From NCBI RefSeq assembly GCF_000346615.1, contig NZ_ANNU01000008.1:62001-126000 (forward strand): a stretch of DNA of 64,000 nt. The letters run 5' to 3'. Under the pieces are notes generated by a model that did not search any database, had not been told where the DNA came from, and was given only the letters and a program-made list of their open reading frames with translations. Origin of the DNA: Nafulsella turpanensis ZLM-10 (GTDB lineage Bacteria; Bacteroidota; Bacteroidia; Cytophagales; Cyclobacteriaceae). The position numbers were made by a program, and so were the translations under genes. Positions 44,127 to 52,994 of the stretch are shown here, one piece after another (position 1 is the stretch's first letter; every line of letters starts with the position of its first letter).

Positions 44127-47100
44127 TTAAAATGTAACGTTCACCCCAAGCTGATAGGTAATAAAGCTGTTTCCTGTATCATTCAAGTCTTCATCGGCCC
44201 ATTCAGGATCAAATCCATCATACTCGGTAAACACAAAAGGATTGAGTATATTAAGGTACACCCGCAGGTTTTGCATATTCAGCCTGTCGAGATTCTCCTG
44301 ACCGAAAGTGTAACCAAGCGCAATGTTCTGTACCTTCACAAAAGATGCATCCTTATAGAAGCCTATCTCCTCCCAGTACTGGCCGGTATTTTTTGGCTGT
44401 GGGTACTCATTCGACTCCATCGTCCGGGTAACATCATTTGCAGGCATATAGTAAGGCACGTCCAGTTTAGCACGACCTCTGTCGTCGAAATTCAGGAACT
44501 CTTCGTGGAAAGGGCTCCACACCTGAATTCCCTGGCGAGCAAACATGGAAGCTGATAAATCGAACTGGTTATAGGTAAAGGAGGTAGAGAACCCACCGGT
44601 CCAGGATGGTGCCCGAGAACCGATAATCTGTCTGTCTTCACCATCTATAATTCCATTTTCATCCAGATCCAGTACTTTGGCCTGTCCGGGCGACTGACCG
44701 TACTTCAGCGCCAGTTCCCGCTCACTCTCCTGCCAGATACCATCGAACACATAATTGTAATTAACATTGATTGGTTCCCCTACAAACCAGGCATAAGGGT
44801 TTCCATCATCATCTTCACCTAGGAGTTGGGTAACATCACCTCCTAAAAGGTCTACAATTTCGTTATTGTTTTTGGCAAAGTTAAAAGTGGTAGACCAGCT
44901 AAAATCGCTGGTACGGATATTATAGGTTTGCAGGAAGAGTTCAATTCCTGTATTTCTTACTGAGCCCACATTATCAGTTACTTCTTCCCACCCAGATTCG
45001 AGTGGAAGGTCTCTTTGCATTAACAGACGATTTGATAATTTATTATAAACATCAATGCTACCGGAGATTCTCCCGCTGAAAAGGCCATAATCAATACCAA
45101 AGTTCAGTTCCCGAGTTCTTTCCCAGGTAAGAGCCTGGTTCACGATACCTCCCGGAGGAAAGCCAATAACCACCTGGTCTCCAAAGCTGTAGAGTGTTCT
45201 TTCGCCGGCCAGGGCCAGGGTAGAATAAGGATCGATATTATTGTTACCCGTAAAACCATAGCTCAGGCGAGCCTTCAGGTTGTAAAGGAAATCGACATCC
45301 TCTAAAAAGGACTCTTCAGATGCCCGCCATGCAATGGCAGCGGAAGGAAAGGACGCCCATTTGTAGCCTGCAGCCAGCACAGAAGATCCATCCCAGCGAT
45401 TGGAGAGTGTAAGCAGATACTTTTCATTAAAGGTATAGTTCAGGCGACCCATGAACGACATAAGCGTGCGCTGACCAAAACCACTCCCTACCTCCACGAT
45501 ATCGCCGGCAGAACCTACGTTATAATAGAGGGAATTATAAGGGAGATTGATGACATCAATAAATTCATCTTCCCAGCGGTCGTACTGTATACTGTACAGA
45601 CCGGTGAAGTTAAAGCTGTGATCCTCAAAATCCTTGATAGCTGTTACTGTATTATCCCAGATATAGGAGAAGGACTGCTCGGTTTCGCGATAAGCGGCCG
45701 GATCTTCACCTCTTCTTTCTTCTGTTAAAGAGCCCCAGTAGAGGCCTCTTCTCTCAAATTCAATCTCCGGAGAGAAAGTAGTCCGTACACTCAGCCATTC
45801 GAGTGGAGAATACTGCAGATACAGGTTTCCTACCCCATACATACGACGGCTGTTATCTTCAGAATTGGCCATATCCAGCAGAGGGTTTACTGAACTGGTA
45901 AAACCAATTTCGCCAAATTTTCCCGGCTGCAGAATTAACTCTCCTGCAGAATCATAAGGAGTAACCAGAGGAGCCATGCGGTAAGCCTGCTTAATGGCAT
46001 TTTCACTTCCCCGCTCCAGTTCAATCATGGAGAAGTTAAAGTTCGTACCAGCTTCCCACCGGTCGCTTATCTGGTGGTTTACGCTGGCTTTAAAGTTATA
46101 ACGGTTAAACCACTCCTTCATCAGGTTTCCTTTTTCCTCCTGATAACCTGCTCCAATTACATAGCTCAACTTATCGTTACTTGTCCCGGAAACTGTTAAC
46201 CAGTGGTTTTGCTGAATTCCTGTTTGCAGAAAGGCGCTTTGCCAGTCGAAGTAATCCCGGTTGGCCACCCGTGCCCGTAAAATTGGGCTACTGGCGAGTC
46301 CCCCTGTAGTAGCATCATAAGGCTCATTATTCTGCAGGTATCCAGTAATGTAGGCATTCTGGCGGTATTCCCACCACTGGTCACCATTCATAAAGTCCGG
46401 CACACGGGCATTCTGGCGAACACCCACATAACCTTCATACGAAATGGAAGTTCCCTCTACATTAGCACCCTGCTTGGTCGTTACAATTACCACCCCATTA
46501 GAGCCGCGAGAGCCATAAATAGCAGTGGAGGAGGCATCTTTCAGCACATTCAGGCTTTCGATATCCTGCGGGTTAATAAAGTCAATTCCATCAACTATTA
46601 CTCCGTCCACCACGAAAAGAGGCTGCCCTCCCGCCAGGGAGTTCTGGCCGCGTATCTGGATTTCGAAGCCTGCACCGGCCCGGCCTGAACCGGTAGAGAT
46701 ATCTACCCCGGCTACCTGCCCCTGTACCGCCTGCAGCGGATTAACCGTTCCTCTTTCAGCAATTTCTTCTCCACCGATATTGGCTACAGCTCCTGTTAAG
46801 TCGGTTTTCTTCTGGGTACCATAGCCCACCACCACAACTTCTTCCAGCTGCTTAAGGTCCGGCTCAAGCGCAATATTTAAAGTAGTCTGGTCTCCCACCA
46901 CCACTTCCTTCGTTACAAAGCCTATTGAAGAAAAAACCAACACAGATTCGGGCGAAGGAACTTCAATAGCAAAATTACCATTCAGGTCAGTAGTTGTTCC
47001 CTGAGTGGTACCTTTTACCATAATAGTAACACCGGGCATTCCCTCCCCATCTTCACTCGAAACTACCTGACCCGTTACTCTAATGGCAACGGCAGCAGAA

Positions 47101-47309
47101 TAAAAATTTACGTCCCTGTCGTAAACGTTTGCAGCATTAAACGTAGTTTTTAGGTTTGTACGAAATTCCTCTTTTCCCAATTCAGCTGTCGGGCTATGCT
47201 TAGCAAAAGCCCCTGCATTCGGGGCAAAACAAGTAAGCGAAACGAACAGCCCACCACATAAAAAGTGCGGTAGTAGCCGTGGTACTGTTTTCCTGGTTTT
47301 AAAGTTCAT
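44127..47309 (-). CDS. susC: SusC/RagA TonB-dependent outer-membrane transporter
   Basis: 1060 residues with an N-terminal signal region. After a polar stretch (about 40-75) comes a carboxypeptidase-regulatory-like domain (VTGQVVSSEDGEGMPGVTIM), the SusC signature VVVVGYGTQKKTDLTGAV, a plug domain (IRGQNSLAGGQPLFVVDGV) and a 22-strand barrel ending YQLGVNVTF. It imports pectic oligomers using TonB energy together with the SusD downstream. It diverges from kduI across a 448-bp region with two operators. No N-terminal signalling domain for anti-sigma control is present. Confidence 0.96.
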   Translation of the reverse strand: MNFKTRKTVPRLLPHFLCGGLFVSLTCFAPNAGAFAKHSPTAELGKEEFRTNLKTTFNAANVYDRDVNFYSAAVAIRVTGQVVSSEDGEGMPGVTIMVKGTTQGTTTDLNGNFAIEVPSPESVLVFSSIGFVTKEVVVGDQTTLNIALEPDLKQLEEVVVVGYGTQKKTDLTGAVANIGGEEIAERGTVNPLQAVQGQVAGVDISTGSGRAGAGFEIQIRGQNSLAGGQPLFVVDGVIVDGIDFINPQDIESLNVLKDASSTAIYGSRGSNGVVIVTTKQGANVEGTSISYEGYVGVRQNARVPDFMNGDQWWEYRQNAYITGYLQNNEPYDATTGGLASSPILRARVANRDYFDWQSAFLQTGIQQNHWLTVSGTSNDKLSYVIGAGYQEEKGNLMKEWFNRYNFKASVNHQISDRWEAGTNFNFSMIELERGSENAIKQAYRMAPLVTPYDSAGELILQPGKFGEIGFTSSVNPLLDMANSEDNSRRMYGVGNLYLQYSPLEWLSVRTTFSPEIEFERRGLYWGSLTEERRGEDPAAYRETEQSFSYIWDNTVTAIKDFEDHSFNFTGLYSIQYDRWEDEFIDVINLPYNSLYYNVGSAGDIVEVGSGFGQRTLMSFMGRLNYTFNEKYLLTLSNRWDGSSVLAAGYKWASFPSAAIAWRASEESFLEDVDFLYNLKARLSYGFTGNNNIDPYSTLALAGERTLYSFGDQVVIGFPPGGIVNQALTWERTRELNFGIDYGLFSGRISGSIDVYNKLSNRLLMQRDLPLESGWEEVTDNVGSVRNTGIELFLQTYNIRTSDFSWSTTFNFAKNNNEIVDLLGGDVTQLLGEDDDGNPYAWFVGEPINVNYNYVFDGIWQESERELALKYGQSPGQAKVLDLDENGIIDGEDRQIIGSRAPSWTGGFSTSFTYNQFDLSASMFARQGIQVWSPFHEEFLNFDDRGRAKLDVPYYMPANDVTRTMESNEYPQPKNTGQYWEEIGFYKDASFVKVQNIALGYTFGQENLDRLNMQNLRVYLNILNPFVFTEYDGFDPEWADEDLNDTGNSFITYQLGVNVTF
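47121..47132. promoter_or_regulatory. Candidate intragenic operator in susC
   Basis: GTAAACGTTTGC is symmetric at all but one pair and one base from the GTAATCGTTTGC form of operator E on its other strand. It lies about 180 bp inside the susC coding sequence. It could be chance. Confidence 0.25.
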
Positions 47310-47534
47310 CTTTATTCATTTTTAGTTATTCAGATGAGATCTGTTTCCTTATTTTTTTTTAAAAGTATAAGCCGCTTTTCGGTAGAAGGACTACCCGCAC
47401 TTAACAATATTTTTTCTTTCTGCTGCTCTATCTGCGACTCATCAACCAAAAGCTTCAATCCCCTAAACACCCATGGTTTCCCTTTATTCTCACAAAAACA
47501 ACAAGGTTTTGAGGACATTAAACCATTGCAAACG

Positions 47535-47548
47535 TGCAATCGATTGCA
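47535..47548. promoter_or_regulatory. Operator D, GCAATCGATTGC family, susC side
   Basis: TGCAATCGATTGCA is a perfect palindrome, 226 bp before the susC start. A 25-bp stretch (47530-47554) is identical to 39018-39042. Confidence 0.85.
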
Positions 47549-47718
47549 TTTTAAGAAAAATTTAAATGCCAACAAAATGAATTGGCACTTTTTTCATAAA
47601 CTATACATTTATAACACACCAATCAGGCATTTGTCGATATTTTATATTATGTTAGTAGTTGAAAACAAACATTCAGCCTTTTAGTGGGTTGATTGCGTTA
47701 AGGCACAAAGGCCTTATT

Positions 47719-47736
47719 TTGCGCAAACGATTACAT
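47719..47736. promoter_or_regulatory. Operator E, kduI side
   Basis: TTGCGCAAACGATTACAT lies 22 bp before the kduI ATG, so it overlaps or follows the expected promoter. Its centre is 187 bp from operator D. Confidence 0.78.
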
Positions 47737-47757
47737 CATTTTTAGATTAAGAGTATT

Positions 47758-48597
47758 ATGAGCATTCATTATTCCATCAGGCACGCCATTCATCCCGCCG
47801 ACAGCAAAACCTACGATACGGCTAAACTGCGGGAAGCTTATCTGATAGAAAACCTTTTTCAGCCCGACACCATACAGGCGGTATATACAATGTATGACCG
47901 CCTGATTGTTGGCGGCGCCCAACCAACAGAAAAACCCCTAAAACTGGAGACCTTCCCTACCCTCCGTTCTGAACATTTTCTCGACCGCCGGGAACTGGGC
48001 ATCATCAATGTTGGTGCCGATAGCAAGGTAACAGTCGATGGGGAAGAAATTACCCTTGCCAATAAAGAGGCGCTCTATGTTGGCAGGGGCGTTAAAGAAG
48101 TTCTCTTCCACCCGGCCACTTCCGGCGAAACTTTCTTTTACTTCAATTCTGCCCCGGCTCATAAAGCCAACCCAACGAAAAAAGTCTCGCTCGATATGGC
48201 CGAAACTGTCGAGCTGGGCTCTCTGGAAAATTCAAACCACCGCATCATCAGAAAGGTCTTAATTAATTCAGTGGTGGAAACATGTCAGCTGCAAATGGGT
48301 ATTACTGAGCTGCAAAAAGGAAGTGTATGGAATACCATGCCTGCCCATACCCACGATCGTCGTATGGAGGCTTACTTCTACTTCGAGCTACCCGATGACC
48401 AGGTTGTATCTCACTTTATGGGAGAGCCTGACGAAACCCGCCACCTCTTTTTAAGAAACCGCCAGGCTGCCCTTTCTCCACCATGGTCCATCCACAGCGG
48501 GGCTGGCACTTCTAACTACACCTTTATCTGGGGAATGGCAGGCGAAAACCTCGACTATAACGATATGGATAAACTTTCTGTCACCGATTTAAGATAA
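47758..48597 (+). CDS. kduI: 5-keto-4-deoxyuronate isomerase
   Basis: 279 residues, the usual KduI length. The cupin metal-binding residues appear in MPAHTHDRRMEAYFYFELPD (His, His, Glu) and the late His in DETRHLFLRN; the start IRHAIHPADSKTYDTAKLRE is typical. It converts 5-keto-4-deoxyuronate, formed from unsaturated galacturonate released by lyases and GH105, to 3-deoxy-glycero-2,5-hexodiulosonate. It is cytoplasmic and starts an operon with kduD (4-bp gap) and lacI. Confidence 0.97.
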   Translation: MSIHYSIRHAIHPADSKTYDTAKLREAYLIENLFQPDTIQAVYTMYDRLIVGGAQPTEKPLKLETFPTLRSEHFLDRRELGIINVGADSKVTVDGEEITLANKEALYVGRGVKEVLFHPATSGETFFYFNSAPAHKANPTKKVSLDMAETVELGSLENSNHRIIRKVLINSVVETCQLQMGITELQKGSVWNTMPAHTHDRRMEAYFYFELPDDQVVSHFMGEPDETRHLFLRNRQAALSPPWSIHSGAGTSNYTFIWGMAGENLDYNDMDKLSVTDLR

Positions 48598-48601
48598 GCC
48601 C

Positions 48602-49387
48602 ATGAACAGTTTATTTGATTTGACAGGAAAAGTGGCGTTGATTACCGGCGCCACCCACGGATTAGGAATGGCCATGGCAAAAGCGCTGGGCCGTGCAGGA
48701 GCCAAACTTGTTATCAATGGCAATACACCTTCAAAAATGGAGGCTGCCCTTGAAAGCTATCAGCAGGAAGGGCTAGATGTAAAGGGATATCTTTTCGATG
48801 TAACCAATGAAGGTCTCGTAAAAGAGCAAATTGAGAAAATAGAAAAAGAAGTAGGGCCTATAAGCATACTGGTCAATAATGCCGGAATGATAAAAAGGGT
48901 CCCTGCCCTGGAAATGGATGCGGAAGCTTTCCGCCAGGTGGTAGACGTAGACCTCACGGCTCCTTTTATTGTCTCTAAACAGGTGGCCCGCTACATGATT
49001 GAGCGGAAAGAGGGAAAAATCATTAATATTTGCTCCATGATGAGTGAACTGGGCAGAGATACCGTCTCGGCCTATGCAGCAGCAAAGGGAGGCCTTAAAA
49101 TGCTTACCCGCAACCTCGCGACCGAATGGGCCAGGCACAATATACAGGTAAACGGCATAGGCCCCGGCTACTTTGCTACCGAACAAACAGCCCCTATCCG
49201 GGTCGATGGACATCCTTTCCACGACTTTATTATTAACCGCACACCCGCAGGTCGCTGGGGCGATCCGGATGATTTAGGCGGCACGGCCATCTTTCTGGCC
49301 AGCAAGGCAAGCGATTTCATAAACGGGCAAATTGTTTATGTAGATGGAGGTATCTTAGCCACCATCGGAAAACCAAGAAACGAGTAA
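48602..49387 (+). CDS. kduD: 2-keto-3-deoxygluconate 5-dehydrogenase, SDR family
   Basis: 261 residues. The Rossmann motif ALITGATHGLGMAMAKALG, NNAG at about 91-94, and the catalytic Ser-Tyr-Lys (ICSMMSELGRDTVSAYAAAKG) define a classical short-chain dehydrogenase. Adjacency to kduI supports the KduD reaction, reducing the hexodiulosonate to KDG. It ends 72 bp before the LacI start. A gluconate 5-dehydrogenase would look similar, but the context decides. Confidence 0.93.
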   Translation: MNSLFDLTGKVALITGATHGLGMAMAKALGRAGAKLVINGNTPSKMEAALESYQQEGLDVKGYLFDVTNEGLVKEQIEKIEKEVGPISILVNNAGMIKRVPALEMDAEAFRQVVDVDLTAPFIVSKQVARYMIERKEGKIINICSMMSELGRDTVSAYAAAKGGLKMLTRNLATEWARHNIQVNGIGPGYFATEQTAPIRVDGHPFHDFIINRTPAGRWGDPDDLGGTAIFLASKASDFINGQIVYVDGGILATIGKPRNE

Positions 49388-49393
49388 AGTTTC

Positions 49394-49401
49394 TATCTTT
49401 G
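49394..49401 (+). promoter_or_regulatory. Possible internal -7 box before lacI 2
   Basis: TATCTTTG matches the TAnnTTTG consensus exactly, 60 bp before the regulator start. No -33 TTG is seen, so basal independent transcription of the regulator is only suggested. Confidence 0.4.
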
Positions 49402-49461
49402 GCAGCGAAGCACTACCGTCGCTGTTAAGAGGTGGTGGTGCTTCATTCTAAAAATAAAACT

Positions 49462-50538
49462 ATGGCTGGTAAATCCAAAACTACAATACACGACATTGCC
49501 AGTAAGCTGAATATTACAGCTTCAACAGTTTCTCGTGCCTTAAACAACAACCCCCGCATCAGCGAGACTACTAAAAAGGCAGTACAAAAGGCTGCCAAGC
49601 AGTTAGGCTACCAGCCGAATAATATCGCAGCGGCTCTCCGCCATGGAAGAAGCCACATCATTGGCATAATTGTGCCTACTGCCGACAGAACATTTTTTGC
49701 CTCCGTAGTACGAGGAGTGGAAGAAATTGCCAATAAAATCGGGTACAAAGTAATCATCTGCCAGTCGTATGATAATTATAATACGGAGGTACAAACGGTC
49801 GATGCGCTCCTGAGCGCCCGTGTGGACGGAATTATTGCCTCTATCGGTAAGAATACGGAAGACTTCAGCCACTACAAAAGAGCGCAGGAAAAACTCCCGC
49901 TCCTGTTGTTCGACCGCACAACCGATAAACTGGAAGTAAGCCAGGTGGTTATTGACGACTTTTTGGGGGGCTACAAAATTACCGAGCACCTGATAGAACA
50001 AGGCTGCCGCCGCATTGCCCACTTTACCAGCTCTAAAAAAGTAAGCATCTATAAGGAACGCCTCCGCGGGTATACCGAAGCCCTTAAAGACCATGGAATT
50101 CCTTTTGACCAGGCGCTGGTCGTGGAAAGTAATATGCAGCTCGAAGATGGCAGAACCAGCATGGAAGCCCTCCTAAAACTGGACCAGCTACCTGATGCCG
50201 TATTTTCTGCCAGTGATTATGGTGCCATGGGAGCCATGCAGGTGCTAAAGGAAAGAAAAATCCGCATACCGCAGGAAGTGGCCCTGGCCGGCTTTATGAA
50301 TGAGCCCTTTACTTCCTTTTCCGATCCGCCCCTTACGACTGTAGACCAGCTGAGTATTTCAATGGGGAATGTTGCGGCAGAACTCTTTTTCGAGCAGCTC
50401 AAGGCCGGCGATAAGAAGCACCTGCCACAAAGAACCGTTCTTAAGCCGGAAATCATCATCCGCCAGTCCTCCCTCAAGCGAGACTATGCAAAAGACGATA
50501 AAGAACAGCAGGAAGGATATATTTCACTAAAAGCCTAA
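49462..50538 (+). CDS. LacI-family transcriptional regulator 2, probable regulator of the locus
   Basis: About 358 residues from the ATG at 49462; the frame extends 10 codons upstream to 49432, but the later Met directly precedes KTTIHDIASKLNITASTVSRA. It has a LacI helix-turn-helix, hinge NNIAAALRHG and effector domain (IGIIVPTADRTFFAS; DAVFSASDYGAMGAM), plus an unusual charged C-terminal tail. It sits in the kduI-kduD operon and before uxaB, between operators E and F, so it is the best candidate to bind the GCAATCGATTGC family. The effector is probably KDG or a related keto-acid (inference). Confidence 0.9.
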   Translation: MAGKSKTTIHDIASKLNITASTVSRALNNNPRISETTKKAVQKAAKQLGYQPNNIAAALRHGRSHIIGIIVPTADRTFFASVVRGVEEIANKIGYKVIICQSYDNYNTEVQTVDALLSARVDGIIASIGKNTEDFSHYKRAQEKLPLLLFDRTTDKLEVSQVVIDDFLGGYKITEHLIEQGCRRIAHFTSSKKVSIYKERLRGYTEALKDHGIPFDQALVVESNMQLEDGRTSMEALLKLDQLPDAVFSASDYGAMGAMQVLKERKIRIPQEVALAGFMNEPFTSFSDPPLTTVDQLSISMGNVAAELFFEQLKAGDKKHLPQRTVLKPEIIIRQSSLKRDYAKDDKEQQEGYISLKA

Positions 50539-50597
50539 AAATTCTCAAATAATGGCCGGATTCCTTTAAAGATACTTCTATAAATGCATATATTAAG

Positions 50598-50611
50598 GCA
50601 ATCGTTTGCGC
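50598..50611. promoter_or_regulatory. Operator F, before uxaB
   Basis: GCAATCGTTTGC followed by GC. Read on the minus strand it is TTGCGCAAACGATTGCC, almost identical to operator E. It lies about 133 bp before the uxaB start. Confidence 0.78.
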
Positions 50612-50743
50612 AAGTTCAGCTACAAATACTGGCAAAACAGTTAATTCAGGAGTTTTAATAAGCGCAAAAAGCTTTTATTACTTGCACAAACCATAAGATC
50701 CTCCTCTGGCAGGCGGATACAGAGAAACTAAATTTTTCAGCAT

Positions 50744-52165
50744 ATGAAAGCACTTAACAGAAATACAGCTCAACTCCCGGTACAGTACCCGGTAAAGGTG
50801 CTGCAATTTGGCGAAGGCAACTTCCTTCGCGGTTTCGTTGATTGGATCATCGATATCCTGAATGAAAAAACAGATTTTAATGGCAGCGTGCATGTTATCC
50901 AGCCCATCGAGCAGGGCATTATTCACCTCCTCAATGAGCAGGACGGGCTGTATCATTTGCTGCTGAACGGGATTCAGGGTGGCAAAGCTGTCCAGCAAAA
51001 AAGGCTCATTAGCTGTATTTCAGGCGCCTCCAATCCTTATAAAGATTACCTCGACTTCCTGAAGCTGGCGGAAAATCCCGCCCTGGAGTTTATTATTTCC
51101 AACACCACGGAAGCGGGTATCGAATTTGTTGGCTCAGGTAAATCGGCCGATACCGTTCCCGATAGTTTTCCCGGCAAACTAACTGCCCTCCTATACCAGC
51201 GGTGCAAATACTTCAAAGGAGCCCCCGGAAAAGGTCTCACTATTATTCCCTGTGAACTTATTGAGAAGAACGGCGAAAACCTTAAAAAAGCAGTTCTGCA
51301 ATATGCAGCCCACTGGCAGCTGCCTGATAGTTTTGTACAGTGGATCGAAGAACATAATACCTTCTGCAATACCCTTGTTGACCGAATTGTACCGGGTTAT
51401 CCGCGCGATACCATTAAAGAAATTCAGCAGGACCTGGGCTATGAAGATAAGCTGGTGGTTAAAGCAGAGCCTTTTCACCTATGGGTAATTGAAGCGCCTG
51501 CTTCAGTAAAGGAAGCCTTCCCTACTGAAAAGGCAGGCCTGCAGGTAAAGTTTGTTGAAGATCTCACGCCTTACCGCACCCGAAAAGTAAGGATTTTGAA
51601 TGGAGCACATACGGCATTGGTTCCGGTAGGTTACCTGCAGGGCCTGCGCACAGTGAGAGAGGCGGTGGAAGATGAGACAACAGGGCCTTATATTCGGGAA
51701 ACCATCTTTAATGAAATCATTCCTACCCTGGACTTACCCGAGGAGGAGCTTAAGCAGTTTGCCCATGATGTGATAGAGCGATTCCAAAACCCTTTTATCC
51801 GGCATGAGCTTATTTCCATTTCTTTAAATTCCGTTTCGAAGTATAAAGTAAGGGTGCTACCTTCTGTGCTCGAATACCATTCAAGAACAGGCAAATTACC
51901 ACAAAACCTCCTGCATGCCCTTGCGGCTCTTATCCTTTTCTACAAAGGCAGCTGGAATGGCGAAGATATCCCGCTAAATGACTCTGCCGATGTGCTTGCG
52001 TTTTTCCATGAAGCATGGCAGCAAAGAGACACCGAGGCGGTTGTACAGGCCGTATTAACCAATGAAAGCTTCTGGGGAAGAGATTTAACCACCATAAATG
52101 ACTTACCGGAAACTGTAAGCAAGCACCTAAAAGAAATACAGGCTACTGAAAAGCAGTTCTCATGA
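50744..52165 (+). CDS. uxaB: Tagaturonate reductase (altronate oxidoreductase)
   Basis: 473 residues of the long-chain mannitol-dehydrogenase family: VLQFGEGNFLRGFVDWIID (NAD-binding), FIISNTTEAGIEF, VDRIVPGYP and the catalytic RKVRILNGAHT segment. The context (uxaA, uxaC, epimerase) and sequence type support UxaB, which reduces D-tagaturonate to D-altronate. Its stop overlaps the next ATG by four bases (ATGA), so it is translationally coupled to the SDR gene. It leads a ten-gene run ending with the MFS transporter. Confidence 0.94.
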   Translation: MKALNRNTAQLPVQYPVKVLQFGEGNFLRGFVDWIIDILNEKTDFNGSVHVIQPIEQGIIHLLNEQDGLYHLLLNGIQGGKAVQQKRLISCISGASNPYKDYLDFLKLAENPALEFIISNTTEAGIEFVGSGKSADTVPDSFPGKLTALLYQRCKYFKGAPGKGLTIIPCELIEKNGENLKKAVLQYAAHWQLPDSFVQWIEEHNTFCNTLVDRIVPGYPRDTIKEIQQDLGYEDKLVVKAEPFHLWVIEAPASVKEAFPTEKAGLQVKFVEDLTPYRTRKVRILNGAHTALVPVGYLQGLRTVREAVEDETTGPYIRETIFNEIIPTLDLPEEELKQFAHDVIERFQNPFIRHELISISLNSVSKYKVRVLPSVLEYHSRTGKLPQNLLHALAALILFYKGSWNGEDIPLNDSADVLAFFHEAWQQRDTEAVVQAVLTNESFWGRDLTTINDLPETVSKHLKEIQATEKQFS

Positions 52166-52983
52166 AGTACCCTCCCCTATTTTCTCTTGAAGGTAAAACC
52201 GCCGTTATTACAGGAGGCTCCGGTGTTTTAGGTAGAATCATGGCACTCGCCATGGCGGAGGCAGGTGCCAGGGTAGCTGTATTAGGCAGAAGTAAAGAGA
52301 AGCTGCAGGCAGTAGTAAAGGAAATAGAAGAAGCAGGCTCAGAAGGATTAGCTTTGGCTGCCGATGTTACTGAAACCACTCAGCTTAAAGAAGTTCATGC
52401 ACAATTGCTGCAGGTTTTCGGCACGCCGGATATTTTAGTCAATGCTGCCGGCGGCAATATCTCCGGCGCTACCATTGGCCCTAACCAAAGCATTTTGGAG
52501 CTTTCGGAAGCTGACCTCCGTAAAGTTGTGGAGCTCAACTACATTGGCACCGTACTTCCGACACAGGTCTTCGGACAGTCCATGATGAAGAGGAAGAAAG
52601 GAAATATCATCAACATCTCCTCACTTGCCGCACAACGACCCCTTACCCGGGTAATGGGCTATGCCTCTTCCAAAGCTGCTATCGATAATTACACCAAATG
52701 GCTGGCGGTGGAACTGGCACAGAAGTACGGTGAGGAAATGCGCGTAAATGCCATTGCTCCCGGCTTTTTTCTTACCGAGCAAAACCGGACGCTTTTAACA
52801 GAAGAAGATGGCAGTCTAAGCGCCCGCGGTAAGCAGATTATCGACCACACTCCCTTTGGCAGGTTCGGAAATCCGGAGGATCTCAGCGGCACGCTTATCT
52901 GGCTTTGCAGTGATGCCTCTCGTTTTGTAACAGGCACTATTATTCCTGTAGACGGAGGCTTTAATGCCTACAGTGGGGTTTAA
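52162..52983 (+). CDS. uxuB: SDR-type D-mannonate oxidoreductase (fructuronate reductase)
   Basis: 273 residues of the short-chain dehydrogenase family: VITGGSGVLGRIMALAMAEAG, NAAGGNISGATIGP, and the catalytic Ser/Tyr/Lys in NISSLAAQRPLTRVMGYASSKAA. The AAGGN signature and the extended loop before the C-terminus match the SDR form of UxuB (as in Bacillus YjmF), not the long-chain form of E. coli. It reduces D-fructuronate to D-mannonate. It lies between uxaB and the epimerase, followed by uxuA. Confidence 0.87.
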   Translation: MKYPPLFSLEGKTAVITGGSGVLGRIMALAMAEAGARVAVLGRSKEKLQAVVKEIEEAGSEGLALAADVTETTQLKEVHAQLLQVFGTPDILVNAAGGNISGATIGPNQSILELSEADLRKVVELNYIGTVLPTQVFGQSMMKRKKGNIINISSLAAQRPLTRVMGYASSKAAIDNYTKWLAVELAQKYGEEMRVNAIAPGFFLTEQNRTLLTEEDGSLSARGKQIIDHTPFGRFGNPEDLSGTLIWLCSDASRFVTGTIIPVDGGFNAYSGV

Positions 52984-52994
52984 TTTTTTTAACG

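Larger units (their letters stand above)
47310..47757. other. Divergent susC/kduI control region (448 bp)
   Basis: AT-rich, no gene seen. It contains operators D and E. On the minus strand a TCATTTTG box (47573-47580, one mismatch to the -7 consensus) precedes operator D by 24 bp. The susC leader would be about 250 bases. A TGCCAA/TTGGCA stem followed by Ts lies at 47567-47593 on the plus strand, and AAGGC-ACAAA-GGCCTT lies near 47700. Confidence 0.75.

Noticed and set aside
47567-47593. Terminator-like TGCCAA/TTGGCA hairpin in the susC/kduI gap
   Set aside because: A six-bp A/T-rich stem inside a regulatory region, and no upstream gene on that strand ends there.
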